This document shows positions 33,414-43,251 of a stretch of DNA of 52,992 nt, in pieces. Position 1 is the first letter of the stretch; each line of letters opens with the position of its first letter. Made by a program: the position numbers and the translations under genes. Location of the stretch: NCBI GenBank assembly GCA_004376575.1, contig SOJN01000063.1:1-52992 (forward strand), read 5' to 3'. The notes under the pieces are model-generated. The model saw only the letters and a program-made list of their open reading frames with translations, had not been told where the DNA came from and did no database searches. The DNA comes from a candidate division TA06 bacterium. Its GTDB lineage: Bacteria; Hydrothermota; DG-26; E44-bin18.

Positions 33414-34873
33414 GGCTGATGATGAACCTGGCAGAGCTGATCGAAGAACTGAGAGGTTGCGTGATTGATGGAAACCCAACTGTTGAAATATCCAGTGTTG
33501 CGTACCACTCGCGGAAGGCGACCGACGGCACCCTTTTCGTAGCTATAAAGGGGTTCAAAGCGGACGGTCATGATTATGTCAGTGATGCGGTAAAAAGGGG
33601 TGCTGTGGCAGTGGTAGTAGAGCGGGAGGTTGACGCGGCCTTTGAGGTCTGCAAGGTGTTGGTTCCTGACACCAGGGAAGCTCTCTCCCACATATCAAGT
33701 GTCTACTACGGCACTCCATCAAGGAAGCTTGACATAACTGGAGTCACAGGGACAAATGGAAAGACTACAACCTGCTATCTACTAAGGTCAATCTATGAGG
33801 CCGCTGGTATGCGTTCAGGGATGTTGACCACCATCGAATACTGGATTGGCAGAAAAAGGCAAAGGGCACAGCTGACCACTCCGGAATCCCTGGATTTGCA
33901 GAGGATCCTGGGGAAGATGGTAGAAGGCAGAGTTAAGGCTCTGGCCATGGAGGTCTCCTCCCACGGGCTGGCCTTGAAGAGGGTGAGGGATGTCGAGTTC
34001 GCCAAAGGTGTGTTCACCAACCTTTCCAGGGACCATCTGGACTTCCACGTTGATATGGAAAACTACATCTCCTCCAAGAGATCCCTCTTCAAGAATCTAC
34101 GATTAGGAGCGATTGCTGTCCTCAATTGCGACGATCCACACTGGGAGGACATGGCATCTGCTACTCAAGCCAGAGTGGTGAAATATGGTTTCGCCGGTAG
34201 TGCGGATTTTAGAGCGACAGAAGTCAAAGCCACTCTTGATGGAACGCAGATAAAGGCGAGCTGGGAGAGGGAGACTGCTGAGATTGAGTCATCTCTCATA
34301 GGCAGGCACAATGCCTATAACATGCTGGCTTCCGCCGCAACGGCAGCGTACTCGGGTCTGGACAAGGAGGCCATAATTGCTGGCATAAAGAATGTCAAAC
34401 GGGTTCCTGGCAGGCTCGAACCATTCCGCCTTCCCAACGGAGCCAAGGCCTTTGTTGACTACGCGCATACACCAGATGCCTTGAAGAGGGTTCTTGACTC
34501 GCTCAAAGAGGTGACAGAGGGCGACATCATCTGCGTGTTTGGATGTGGAGGAGATAGGGACAAGGGCAAGAGACCAATCATGGGCGAGGTGTCCACAAAT
34601 CTCGCAGACTTCACCATAGTGACGTCGGACAATCCCAGGTCTGAGAATCCCCAAGCCATAATCGATGAGATCATAAGTGGCGCAAAGAAGGACAACTTCA
34701 AGATAGAGGTCGATAGAAGGAAGGCGATTGAAGAAGCGGTTGCCATGGCAAAGCCGCGGGACTCCGTTCTCATTGCGGGTAAGGGGCATGAGAGGTTTCA
34801 GACAGTTGGGGACGTCAGGAAACCTTTTGACGATAGAAAGGTCCTTTCCAGTCTAATTGGGAAAGGGAACTGA
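33410..34873 (+). CDS. murE: UDP-MurNAc-tripeptide synthetase
   Basis: 487 residues. ATP loop TGVTGTNGKTTTCYLL, then LTTPESLDLQRIL, AMEVSSHGLALKRV, FTNLSRDHLDFH, LIGRHNAYNMLASAATA, VDYAHTPDALKRVL and TSDNPRSENPQAII. The DNPR motif is typical of enzymes adding meso-diaminopimelate rather than lysine, which implies DAP-type peptidoglycan. Overlaps ftsI at its start and murF at its end, each by one to four bases. Confidence 0.96.
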   Translation: MRLMMNLAELIEELRGCVIDGNPTVEISSVAYHSRKATDGTLFVAIKGFKADGHDYVSDAVKRGAVAVVVEREVDAAFEVCKVLVPDTREALSHISSVYYGTPSRKLDITGVTGTNGKTTTCYLLRSIYEAAGMRSGMLTTIEYWIGRKRQRAQLTTPESLDLQRILGKMVEGRVKALAMEVSSHGLALKRVRDVEFAKGVFTNLSRDHLDFHVDMENYISSKRSLFKNLRLGAIAVLNCDDPHWEDMASATQARVVKYGFAGSADFRATEVKATLDGTQIKASWERETAEIESSLIGRHNAYNMLASAATAAYSGLDKEAIIAGIKNVKRVPGRLEPFRLPNGAKAFVDYAHTPDALKRVLDSLKEVTEGDIICVFGCGGDRDKGKRPIMGEVSTNLADFTIVTSDNPRSENPQAIIDEIISGAKKDNFKIEVDRRKAIEEAVAMAKPRDSVLIAGKGHERFQTVGDVRKPFDDRKVLSSLIGKGN

Positions 34874-36246
34874 TGGAGCCTTTGACCGTGGATTTCATTG
34901 CACAGGCTGTGAATGGGACGTTGAGAACTGGTGGGAACGACTCCCAGACTCTGAAGATGCTAATCAAAGGCGTCTCTACAGATTCCAGATCCATAGAGAA
35001 AGACCAACTCTTCTTCGCCATAAAGGGTGACAGATTCGACGGTCATGATTTCGCAGAAGAGGCGGTGTCCAGGTCCGGGACCCTGGCTGTGGTCGGTAAA
35101 CCACTGGACCGAGTATCCACTCTTCTGGTCAAGGATACGGTTGATGCACTGGGTGATCTCGCGAGGGCTTACAGAGGGAAACTTGGGAAGAGGACCATTG
35201 CGATAACAGGGACAAACGGGAAGACTACCACAAAAGAGATGTCTGCGCTCGTCTTGGGCGTCAAATACCAGGTTCGCAAAAACAGGGGGAATCTGAACAA
35301 CCTGATCGGGCTTCCACTCTCGGTGCTGGAGATGGATGGGGAAGATGAGCTGGGAGTGTTCGAGATGGGGATGAGTGCACAGGGCGAGATAGAGAAGATG
35401 TGTCAGATATCTGAGCCGGTTCTAGGAGTGATCACGAACGTGAGCGCTTGCCATCTAGAATCACTGGGAGACATGGAAGGGGTAGCCAGGGCCAAGCGAG
35501 AGCTCCTCGACTATCTGGATGAAGACAAGAAGGTCGTCCTCAATTTCGACGACCCCACGCTCAGAGAAATGGCCAAGGAGACGAGGGCGAGCGTGATTGG
35601 GTTTGGTGTAGAATGTGATGCTCCCATTCGGGCCCGGAGTGTTTGCGAAGAAAACTGGGGAATATGTTTTACTCTGGAATCCGGAGGCGACTTCAAAATA
35701 CCCATCCCAGGCACATTCAATGTGTACAATGCGTTGGCTGCGATTGGGGTGGGTATGGCTTTTGGTGTTAGTACACAGGAAGCGGGCGAGGCTCTATCCC
35801 AGCTTGTTCCAGAAAAGAGGAGGATGGGTAGGATCCCCTTAGACGGTGCCATACTCGTAGACGATTCCTACAACGCCAATCCAGCGTCGGTCGTGTGTGC
35901 CCTCCAGGTTCTTTCTAAGATGGGTGCCAAAAGGAGAATAGTGGTCCTTGGTGACATGCTTGAACTCGGGGCCACGTCGAGACTATTGCATGAGAAGGTG
36001 GGGCTCCAGATGAAAGAACTGGGGGTTGATATTCTCTACGTTCATGGAAAGGATGTGAAGTACACTGCACAGTCGGCAAGGAGGTCCGGACTGGAATGTG
36101 TGAGAGAATTTCCGGAGAAGTCTGAGCTGATCACGGCCCTGAAGACCCTTTTGAAGGATGGGGACGTGGTTCTGGTGAAGGGTTCAAGAGCAACGCGCAT
36201 GGAAGAGATCGTGCAGGCCCTAGTTCTGGAAAGGACTGGAGGGTAA
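34873..36246 (+). CDS. murF: UDP-MurNAc-pentapeptide synthetase
   Basis: 457 residues. It adds D-Ala-D-Ala to the UDP-MurNAc-tripeptide. Motifs: GVSTDSRSIEKDQLFFAIKG, ITGTNGKTTTKEM, NLNNLIGLPLSVLEM, LGVFEMGMSAQGEI, VTNVSACHLESLG, DDSYNANPASVVCAL and VVLGDMLELG. Length normal. Its start overlaps the murE stop. No ddl gene for D-Ala-D-Ala is found in this cluster. Confidence 0.96.
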   Translation: MEPLTVDFIAQAVNGTLRTGGNDSQTLKMLIKGVSTDSRSIEKDQLFFAIKGDRFDGHDFAEEAVSRSGTLAVVGKPLDRVSTLLVKDTVDALGDLARAYRGKLGKRTIAITGTNGKTTTKEMSALVLGVKYQVRKNRGNLNNLIGLPLSVLEMDGEDELGVFEMGMSAQGEIEKMCQISEPVLGVITNVSACHLESLGDMEGVARAKRELLDYLDEDKKVVLNFDDPTLREMAKETRASVIGFGVECDAPIRARSVCEENWGICFTLESGGDFKIPIPGTFNVYNALAAIGVGMAFGVSTQEAGEALSQLVPEKRRMGRIPLDGAILVDDSYNANPASVVCALQVLSKMGAKRRIVVLGDMLELGATSRLLHEKVGLQMKELGVDILYVHGKDVKYTAQSARRSGLECVREFPEKSELITALKTLLKDGDVVLVKGSRATRMEEIVQALVLERTGG

Positions 36247-36256
36247 ACTACAGCTT

Positions 36257-37339
36257 ATGCTCTATCATCTACTATATCCACTCAGCAGATATGTCTCTTT
36301 CTTTAACGTATTTAAATACATAACCTTCAGGGCAGCCTATGCCGCTGTGACGGCTCTCATTATGGCGTTTATCGTAGGCCCGGCAATAATACGGAGGTTG
36401 GAAAGGTTCAATGTCAGGGAGAAGATAAGTGATGATCTGCCAGAATGGCATAGATCGAAAGAAGGTACCCCAACCATGGGGGGGCTAATCCTCCTCTTGA
36501 CTTTTGTCGTTCCTGTGCTCCTCTGGGCGGATTTGACGAACAGATTCATCCAGCTCATTTTGATAGCCTCAATCTGGTTGGGGGCCATGGGTTTCGCTGA
36601 TGACATGTTGAAGTTCAAAAGAGGGAAAGGGATGGGAGGGAAGTATAAACTCCTTGGTCAGTTCGCGCTCGGTTTGGTGGTGGGGTTGAGTCTGATTCTG
36701 GGTCCAGTCAAGGAGGGATATGCTACCAAGACGAGCCTCCTCTTCTTGAAAAACTATTTTCTGGATTTTGGATGGTTCTACATACCATTCCTTGTTCTAG
36801 TGATCGTCGGTTCTTCAAACGCAGTCAACCTTGCCGACGGCCTTGATGGACTTGCCATAGGAATGGTGGCCATCGCTTTCGGTGCCTACGCTATCCTGGC
36901 ATACCTTACGGGACATGCCAAGATAAGCGAATACCTGAGTATTCTCTTTCTCCCCGGGGCAGGAGAACTTTCGGTCTTTTGCCTTTCCGTAGTGGGGGCC
37001 TCTCTGGGGTTTCTCTGGTTCAACGCAAACCCTGCCAAGATTTTCATGGGTGATACCGGCTCTCTTGCCCTCGGGGGTGCTATTGGTACTGTTGCCGTAC
37101 TCATAAAACATGAGATGCTCCTTCTGGTGATAGGAGGTGTGTTTGTGGCAGAGACGGTTTCAGTCATGCTGCAGGTAGCTTACTTCAAGAGGACTGGCGG
37201 GAAGAGGCTTTTCAAGATGGCGCCTCTCCATCACCATTTCGAGCTTTCAGGGATACCAGAGCAGAAGATAGTGGTGAGATTCTGGATAGTAGCGATACTC
37301 TGTGCCCTTGTCGGTCTATCCACCTTGAAGATAAGATGA
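36257..37339 (+). CDS. mraY: Phospho-MurNAc-pentapeptide transferase
   Basis: 360 residues with about ten membrane helices. It transfers phospho-MurNAc-pentapeptide to undecaprenyl phosphate, making lipid I. Motifs: HRSKEGTPTMGGLILL, GFADDMLKFKRGKGMGGKYKLLGQ (catalytic aspartates), NAVNLADGLDGLAIG, AKIFMGDTGSLALGG and PLHHHFELSG. It begins ten bases after murF. Confidence 0.97.
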   Translation: MLYHLLYPLSRYVSFFNVFKYITFRAAYAAVTALIMAFIVGPAIIRRLERFNVREKISDDLPEWHRSKEGTPTMGGLILLLTFVVPVLLWADLTNRFIQLILIASIWLGAMGFADDMLKFKRGKGMGGKYKLLGQFALGLVVGLSLILGPVKEGYATKTSLLFLKNYFLDFGWFYIPFLVLVIVGSSNAVNLADGLDGLAIGMVAIAFGAYAILAYLTGHAKISEYLSILFLPGAGELSVFCLSVVGASLGFLWFNANPAKIFMGDTGSLALGGAIGTVAVLIKHEMLLLVIGGVFVAETVSVMLQVAYFKRTGGKRLFKMAPLHHHFELSGIPEQKIVVRFWIVAILCALVGLSTLKIR

Positions 37340-37348
37340 GACAAGAAG

Positions 37349-38713
37349 ATGGATGTAAAGGGGAGGAAGTTCTCAATTATAGGGCTGGGAAGGAGCGGTG
37401 TTGCAGCCGCCAGGCTCCTTATGAGGAAGGGTGCAGAAGTGTTTGCAAGTGATGTGAGGGAAAGATCTGAGCTGACAGCGGTGGCGGACGAACTGGAACG
37501 GTTGGGAGTTCGACTCGAGTTTGGCCGGCATTCGGAGAGAATATTGGAGAGTGAGAGCATAGTGGTCAGCCCTGGGGTCCCATCCGACACACCCGTTCTC
37601 AAGCAGGCAAAAGAAAAAGGGAAGGCGGTCATATCAGAGGTTGAACTTGCGTACTCTTTCCTTGAGTGTCCCATGGTTGCTGTCACAGGGACAAACGGGA
37701 AGACTACGACTGCCGCGCTCATCAATCATGTTCTTGAAAGAGAGGGTCTTCGTACTGCCCTCGGCGGAAATGTCGCGCCAGGCATCCCCATGAGCGGTCT
37801 TGTGGGCAAGCCACTTGATTTTGCAGTGGTGGAAGTTTCAACCTTTCAGTTGGAAACAATAGACAGATTCAGGCCACACGTGGGAGTACTCACAAACATT
37901 GCTCCTGACCACCTTGATAGGCACGGGAGCTTCGAAGAGTATAAGAGGTTAAAGGCAAGGCTGTTCTCCAACCAGACAGATCAAGACTTCTCTGTTCTCA
38001 ACGCTGATGATGAGAATGTGATGGATGCGACGGAGGCTGTAAGGTCGAGGAGAGTCTTCTTCAGCATAAGTGGAAGGGTGGATAGTGGGGTGTGGGTTGC
38101 TGAAGGCGACATACGATTCCGAATCTTAGAAAGGTCGGGCCGCATATGCTCCAGCTCTGAAATCGCGTTGAAGGGCGAGTTCAACCTGGAGAACAGCCTT
38201 GCAGCATCTGCTGCCTGCCTTCTGTTGGGCGTAGAAAAAGAGACTATTGCTGAAGCGTTGGCGAGCTTCAAAGGTGTTATACACAGGCTTGAGGAGATAG
38301 GGGAAATTAGAGGAATCACTTTCGTCAACAACTCTATGTGCACAAACCCGACTGCAGCCTCGAAGTCTCTTGCAGCCTTCAGTGAGCCTCTGGTACTGAT
38401 AATGGGAGGCAAGGACAAGGGGTTCGACACAGATCTGCTCATAAAGAGTGTGGTGGAGAAAGCGAAACACGTAGTACTGATCGGTGAGGTTGCCAAAAGA
38501 CTGTCAAAGGAATTGGAAGTGGCTGGCTTCAGCCGATATGAGAGTGCCAGCTCTATGAGTGACGCATTTAACAAGGCCTATGCCGCTTCTACAAGTGGGG
38601 ACACAATCCTTTTGTCTCCTGGATTTGCCAGTTTCGACATGTTCAAGAACTTTGAGGAGAGAGGGTTTGCATTCAAGGAGGCCTTTGCCCAACTCAAGTC
38701 GAAGTCTCAGTGA
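37349..38713 (+). CDS. murD: UDP-MurNAc-L-alanine:D-glutamate ligase
   Basis: 454 residues. FSIIGLGRSGVAAARLL at the N-terminus, VVSPGVPSDTPVL, the ATP loop VTGTNGKTTTAALI, VVEVSTFQLETIDRFRPHVGVLTNIAPDHLDRHG, HRLEEIGEIRGITFVNNSMCTNP, VLIMGGKDKGFD and LLSPGFASFDMFKNFEERG. It adds D-glutamate to UDP-MurNAc-Ala. In the usual VDDSKATN-type motif this enzyme reads VNNSMCTNP, a variant also present in other lineages. ftsW overlaps its end. Confidence 0.95.
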   Translation: MDVKGRKFSIIGLGRSGVAAARLLMRKGAEVFASDVRERSELTAVADELERLGVRLEFGRHSERILESESIVVSPGVPSDTPVLKQAKEKGKAVISEVELAYSFLECPMVAVTGTNGKTTTAALINHVLEREGLRTALGGNVAPGIPMSGLVGKPLDFAVVEVSTFQLETIDRFRPHVGVLTNIAPDHLDRHGSFEEYKRLKARLFSNQTDQDFSVLNADDENVMDATEAVRSRRVFFSISGRVDSGVWVAEGDIRFRILERSGRICSSSEIALKGEFNLENSLAASAACLLLGVEKETIAEALASFKGVIHRLEEIGEIRGITFVNNSMCTNPTAASKSLAAFSEPLVLIMGGKDKGFDTDLLIKSVVEKAKHVVLIGEVAKRLSKELEVAGFSRYESASSMSDAFNKAYAASTSGDTILLSPGFASFDMFKNFEERGFAFKEAFAQLKSKSQ

Positions 38714-39845
38714 TTATCAGGCTCGTCCTGACCTGGGGCTTTTCATAGGTATGCTCGTTCTTGTAGGATTCGGAACGATAATGGTTTACTCATCGAGCGC
38801 CTTCTATGCGTGGGCCACGTCCGAATTCGGCAGTGGGTTCTTCTTTCTCAAGAGACATCTCATCAGGCTTGGGGTGGGGCTGTGCGCGATGGTGGTGGCT
38901 GAGAAGATCGACTACCGGTTCTGGTCGAGGATAGCAAAGCCGCTCCTGGGTGTGTGTATGCTTCTTCTGGTGGCAGTGCTCATTGTTGGTTCTGGCCGGT
39001 CACACGGGGCGAGCAGGTGGCTTCGTATCTCTTTTGTTTCTGTCCAGCCTTCTGAATTGATGAAGGTCTGTCTGGTCATATTTCTGGCTTCATACGTGGT
39101 ATCTGCACGAGAAAATATGAAACATTTCAGTCGAGGTTTCCTTCCTCCCCTTGTTGTGCTGGGCATTATTACAGCGCTGGTCGTCAAGCAACCGAACTTC
39201 GGTACCGCGGTTGCCCTTCTTTTGATAGGCTTTTTCATGCTATATATTGGCGGTTCGAGGGTACATCACCTCGTTGGGGCAGGGATAGCTGGCGCGGTCG
39301 CCGTTGGATTGATTGCCTATGGAATACCCTATGCGCACCACAGGATTGTGGGATTTATGGGTGCGGCCTCGGGGAGCCTTGACGGTAACTATCAGCTCAG
39401 ACAGTCGCTCTTGGGTATGGGGTCTGGAGGGCTGTTCGGAGCGGGATTGGGCGGGAGCAGGGCGAAGCTCCTCTTCCTTCCCGAACCGCACACAGACTTC
39501 ATCTTTGCGGTTGTAGCAGAGGAACTGGGTTTCATAGGGGCCATAGTTCTCATGGGTACTTTTCTATTTATTCTGGTGAGGGGGGCGCAGATCGCACTCT
39601 CTTCGCCGGACGATTTTGGCATGTTTTTGGCGGCTGGTCTGACGATTTCCATATTCACCTATGTGTTGTTGCACATAGCAGTGGTGGTGGGAGCGCTTCC
39701 CACCACAGGTCTACCACTCCCATTTCTCAGTTTTGGGGGTAGTGCCCTGTTCACAAATCTTGTTTCTGTGGGGATTCTCCTGAACATATCGAAGAGGCGC
39801 CAGAAATCTAAGGCACCCCACTATGGCAGGAGATGTCTAAGGTGA
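38685..39845 (+). CDS. ftsW: Septal peptidoglycan polymerase FtsW
   Basis: About 386 residues of the SEDS family with around ten membrane helices. Motifs: MVYSSSAFYAW, LRISFVSVQPSELMKVCLVIFLASY, VVKQPNFGTAVALLLIG, YQLRQSLLGMGSGGLFGAGLGGSRAKLLFLPEPHTDFIFAVVAEELGFIGA, and a C-terminal PTTGLPLPFLSFGGSALFTNLVSVGILLNI. The start is unclear. TTG at 38685 follows AAGGAGG but only by three bases, and ATG at 38751 lies inside the first membrane helix region. The frame stays open upstream within murD, but that extension has no family similarity. Confidence 0.93.
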   Translation: MPNSSRSLSDYQARPDLGLFIGMLVLVGFGTIMVYSSSAFYAWATSEFGSGFFFLKRHLIRLGVGLCAMVVAEKIDYRFWSRIAKPLLGVCMLLLVAVLIVGSGRSHGASRWLRISFVSVQPSELMKVCLVIFLASYVVSARENMKHFSRGFLPPLVVLGIITALVVKQPNFGTAVALLLIGFFMLYIGGSRVHHLVGAGIAGAVAVGLIAYGIPYAHHRIVGFMGAASGSLDGNYQLRQSLLGMGSGGLFGAGLGGSRAKLLFLPEPHTDFIFAVVAEELGFIGAIVLMGTFLFILVRGAQIALSSPDDFGMFLAAGLTISIFTYVLLHIAVVVGALPTTGLPLPFLSFGGSALFTNLVSVGILLNISKRRQKSKAPHYGRRCLR

Positions 39846-40951
39846 AGGTGCTGGTGGCGGTTGGAATGACCGGTGGTCACATATTCCCAGGCATTGCTGT
39901 GGCTGAAGAGTTGAAGGCATTCGATTCTGGTTGTCAGGTTGTCTTTGCAGGCTCAGGTAGGGGAAGAGCGAAAAGCCTGGTAGCAAGGGCCGGCTACAAT
40001 TTCATAGCAGTCGGCGCGCGTGGATGGGTTGGCGTTGGAACAAGGGGGAAGATGTTGTTTCTGTTTCTGATGGCGATGTCTCTGGTTGCCGCTTTTCTTG
40101 CTCTGCTCAGAGAGAGACCGCAAGTGGTCGTGGGGACAGGAAGCTATGCGACAGTTCCTTTTGCCGTGTCAGCACTCCTGATGGGCATACCAACGGTCCT
40201 TCTTGAGCAGAATGTGGTGCCTGGCAAGGCGACGAGGTTGCTCTCTCATTTTGCCAGAGAGGTTCACGTCGCCTATGGAGAGAGTACTCGACACCTGAGC
40301 AAGAGGGCGAGGGGCATTGTCTCGGGAAATCCGGTCCGCAGGTCTCTTTTCGCTCCAGACCGCAAGAGTTCAATAAAAGAGTTCGACCTTGATGCGAATT
40401 TGAAGACGGTGTTCGTATTCGGTGGAAGCAGAGGTGCGCGCTCCATAAACAGAGCTTTTGCAGACGCAGCACATGTTCTATCGGAGCATGATGAATTGCA
40501 GTTCATTGTTCAGACTGGAGAAGACGACCTTCAGTGGGTGAGGGAGGCTTGCACCAAGGCAAAACTGAAAGCCTACACAGCGCCATTCATACATGGCATG
40601 GAGTTGGCTTATGCGTGCGCAGACATTGTGGTTTGCAGAGCCGGAGCCACAACTGTTGCTGAACTTACTGCTCTTGGCCTCCCTTCAATACTGATTCCAT
40701 ACCCTTATTCTGCAGGTGGACACCAGGAGAAGAATGCGATGATGCTCCAAAAGGCGGGCGCCTCGGTTCTTGTCTACGACCGGAGACTCACTGGAGAAAT
40801 ACTCGCCTCTCTGATACTCGAGACCCTGAAGAGTGAAGCGAGGCTCGCAAGCATGGCAAAGGCGGCGAAAGCATTGGGCAGGAGAGATGCAGGAAGACAT
40901 ATTGCGCAGTCGATTCTGAATGCAGGTAGGAGAGAGTGTTCAGGAAGATAA
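39833..40951 (+). CDS. murG: Lipid II synthase (GlcNAc transferase)
   Basis: 372 residues of the GT28 family. MurG adds GlcNAc to lipid I at the inner membrane. Motifs: TGGHIFPGIAVAEEL, GTGSYATVPFAVSALLMGIPTVLLEQNVVPGKATR, VSGNPVRRSLF, VFGGSRGARSINRA and CRAGATTVAELTALGLPSILIPYPYSAGGHQEKNA. One oddity: the first glycine-rich loop, normally GGTGGH, reads GMTGGH (residues 11-16). Overlaps ftsW by 13 bases and murC by 16. Confidence 0.95.
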   Translation: MSKVKVLVAVGMTGGHIFPGIAVAEELKAFDSGCQVVFAGSGRGRAKSLVARAGYNFIAVGARGWVGVGTRGKMLFLFLMAMSLVAAFLALLRERPQVVVGTGSYATVPFAVSALLMGIPTVLLEQNVVPGKATRLLSHFAREVHVAYGESTRHLSKRARGIVSGNPVRRSLFAPDRKSSIKEFDLDANLKTVFVFGGSRGARSINRAFADAAHVLSEHDELQFIVQTGEDDLQWVREACTKAKLKAYTAPFIHGMELAYACADIVVCRAGATTVAELTALGLPSILIPYPYSAGGHQEKNAMMLQKAGASVLVYDRRLTGEILASLILETLKSEARLASMAKAAKALGRRDAGRHIAQSILNAGRRECSGR

Positions 40952-42339
40952 AACATATGCATTTCGTGGGTATTGGTGGAATAGGGATGAGCGGAATCGC
41001 AGAGGTTCTGCTGAATTTGGGATACACAGTGACAGGCTCAGACTTGAAAGAGTCTCCAATAACGGAAAGGCTTTCCAGTCTCGGAGCGAAAGTTTCCACG
41101 GGTCATTCTCCCCACAATGTGAAGGATGCCGACGTGGTTGTGTACAGCTCCGCGGTCAAGCCTGACAACGTAGAACTGGTGGAAGCCAAGTCACGGCAGA
41201 TACCAACAATAGCGAGGGCAGAGATGTTAGCTGAACTGATGAGGATGAAGTACGGCATAGCGGTGGCTGGAACCCATGGCAAAACGACAACCACCTCTAT
41301 GATTGCAAGGATTCTTACTGAAGGCGGCTTAGATCCTACCATTGTCGTTGGGGGCAAGTTGAGGAGCTTGGACACCAATGCCAAGCTTGGAGCAGGTGAG
41401 TACCTGGTGTGTGAGGCGGACGAAAGCGACAGATCATTCCTGAAGCTTTCACCCACCATTTCTGTCATAACAACTCTCGAAGAAGAACACATGGAAAGCT
41501 ATAGAGACCTGGAAACTGTTGAAGACGCCTATGTTCAGTTTGCAAACAAGGTTCCATTCTATGGATGCGTAGTGCTTTCGCTTGATGAAAAGAACCTCCA
41601 GAACATACTCGCCAGGATTGAAAAAAGGTGCATTACGTACGGCATGAAGACCCAGGTGAATGTGAAAGCAAAGGGTGTAGTTTTTGAAGGGTTCGGTTCT
41701 AAGTACGTGCTTCAAAGCAACGGGGATACGCTGGGTGAAATCAGGCTTGGCGTTCCTGGTCTACACAATGTATACGATTCTCTTGCCGCTTGCGCTGTGG
41801 GGCTCGAACTCGGGCTGGATTTTTCTGTTCTCACCAGGGCGCTCGCTGAGTTCAAAGGAGTGAGAAGGCGCTTTGAGATAAAAGGGGAGGTGGATGAAGT
41901 AACGCTCATCGATGACTACGGTCATCACCCCACTGAGATTGAGGTGACGCTGGAGGGAGCAAGGCGGGCATGGCCGGGCAGAATCATAGCCGTATTCCAG
42001 CCGCATCTCTACTCCAGGACAGCCAGACTGGCAGATTCCTTTGGAAGAAGTTTCTACAATGCTGACCTGGTTGTTGTTACCGACGTCTATGGCGCCAGAG
42101 AGGAGCCCATACGTGGTGTGAGTGGTAGGTTGATAAGCGATGCGTGCACGGCCAGCGGGCACAAGGCCGTAAACTATGTTGAGGATATGGCGTTTGTGGC
42201 CAGGTGGCTTCTGGACATTGTGAGACCTGGTGACATGGTGCTCACCATGGGCGCTGGAGACGTGTATAAAGTCGGCGAGGAACTCCTCAAATTGCTAAAG
42301 GCGAGAAGCGAGAATTCCAAAGCCCGCGCAACTAGTTGA
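40936..42339 (+). CDS. murC: UDP-MurNAc-L-alanine ligase
   Basis: 467 residues. HFVGIGGIGMSGIAEVLLNLGYTVTGSD, VVYSSAVKPDNVE, ATP loop AVAGTHGKTTTTSMIARIL, CEADESDRSFLKLSP, VTTLEEEHMESY, FKGVRRRFEIKGE, DDYGHHPTEIEVTL, AVFQPHLYSRTARL and TMGAGDVYKVGEEL. It starts peptide-stem assembly on UDP-MurNAc. GTG at 40936 is taken; an ATG at 40957 is a possible later start. Normal length. Confidence 0.96.
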   Translation: MFRKIKHMHFVGIGGIGMSGIAEVLLNLGYTVTGSDLKESPITERLSSLGAKVSTGHSPHNVKDADVVVYSSAVKPDNVELVEAKSRQIPTIARAEMLAELMRMKYGIAVAGTHGKTTTTSMIARILTEGGLDPTIVVGGKLRSLDTNAKLGAGEYLVCEADESDRSFLKLSPTISVITTLEEEHMESYRDLETVEDAYVQFANKVPFYGCVVLSLDEKNLQNILARIEKRCITYGMKTQVNVKAKGVVFEGFGSKYVLQSNGDTLGEIRLGVPGLHNVYDSLAACAVGLELGLDFSVLTRALAEFKGVRRRFEIKGEVDEVTLIDDYGHHPTEIEVTLEGARRAWPGRIIAVFQPHLYSRTARLADSFGRSFYNADLVVVTDVYGAREEPIRGVSGRLISDACTASGHKAVNYVEDMAFVARWLLDIVRPGDMVLTMGAGDVYKVGEELLKLLKARSENSKARATS

Positions 42340-42350
42340 AGGTGTGCAAA

Positions 42351-43247
42351 ATGGGAGTCCTGTACGAGAAACTGAAGGAGTTGTTTAAGGGTGAAATGGC
42401 TGAGAATAAGCCCATGTCACGCCACACGTCTTTCGGCATAGGGGGGCCGGCAGAGATCTACTGTAGGCCCAAGAACGAGGAAGATCTTTCTGGACTTCTG
42501 CGGTTTGCACGCTCAGAAGGTATCGACACTCTGGCGCTGGGGAATGGCACCAACATACTTGTGAAAGATGGGGGTATCCCAGGCATAGTTATACACACTG
42601 CTTTTGAAACGCTAATCCTGGAGGGTGAGATCCTTACGGCAGGGTCAGCCCTTTCCCTGGCAGACCTACTGGAGTTCTGCATTGAGAACTCCGTGGCCGG
42701 TCTGGAGTTTATGGCCGGCATACCCGGTTCTGTAGGAGGAGCACTGGCAACAAATTCAGGTGCATACGGACACGATTTCGGCGAGAGGGTGGTATGGGTA
42801 AGAGGTGTAAACATGGACGGCAGTGCGGTGGAACAGTCTGTTGGAGGCGAGGAGTTCGCGTACAGGGGCTCCAACTTCAAGGGGAAGATGGTCATAGAAG
42901 GAGTGAGAATCTCGGTTGAGAAGGGTGAGTCTGAGACTCTGCGAAGAGAGATATCAGAATACCTCGGTAGGCGGAAGAAAAACCAGCCTATTGGTGAGAG
43001 GAGTGCAGGTTGTATCTTCAAGAATCCAAAGGGCCTTCACGCCGGTAAACTGCTCGACTCAGTGGGGCTTAAGGGGAAGACCCATGGTGGCGCAGAGGTT
43101 TCGCAAATACATGCCAATTTCATAATAAACAGGGGTGGGGCATCTGCGAAGGATGTTCTCTATTTAATTGAGCTGGCCAAAGATGCTGTGCGTGAAAAGC
43201 AGGGTGTCGAACTTGAACATGAAATCGCTATCGTAGGAAGGGACTAG
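42351..43247 (+). CDS. murB: UDP-N-acetylenolpyruvoylglucosamine reductase
   Basis: About 298 residues. FAD-binding domain: MSRHTSFGIGGPAEIYCRP, LALGNGTNILVKDGGIPGIVI, FMAGIPGSVGGALATNSGAYG. C-terminal domain: GERSAGCIFKNP, HGGAEVSQIHANFIINRGGASAKDVL. The residue that protonates the enol intermediate, serine in E. coli MurB, is cysteine here (SAGCIFKNP), a known variant in other phyla. ATG at 42351 lies six bases after GAAGGTG and is preferred to TTG at 42336. Confidence 0.95.
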   Translation: MGVLYEKLKELFKGEMAENKPMSRHTSFGIGGPAEIYCRPKNEEDLSGLLRFARSEGIDTLALGNGTNILVKDGGIPGIVIHTAFETLILEGEILTAGSALSLADLLEFCIENSVAGLEFMAGIPGSVGGALATNSGAYGHDFGERVVWVRGVNMDGSAVEQSVGGEEFAYRGSNFKGKMVIEGVRISVEKGESETLRREISEYLGRRKKNQPIGERSAGCIFKNPKGLHAGKLLDSVGLKGKTHGGAEVSQIHANFIINRGGASAKDVLYLIELAKDAVREKQGVELEHEIAIVGRD

Positions 43248-43251
43248 TGGG

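Noticed and set aside
38559-38684. Long N-terminal extension of ftsW inside murD
   Set aside because: The murD frame is clearly real here, and the extension has no SEDS-family similarity.
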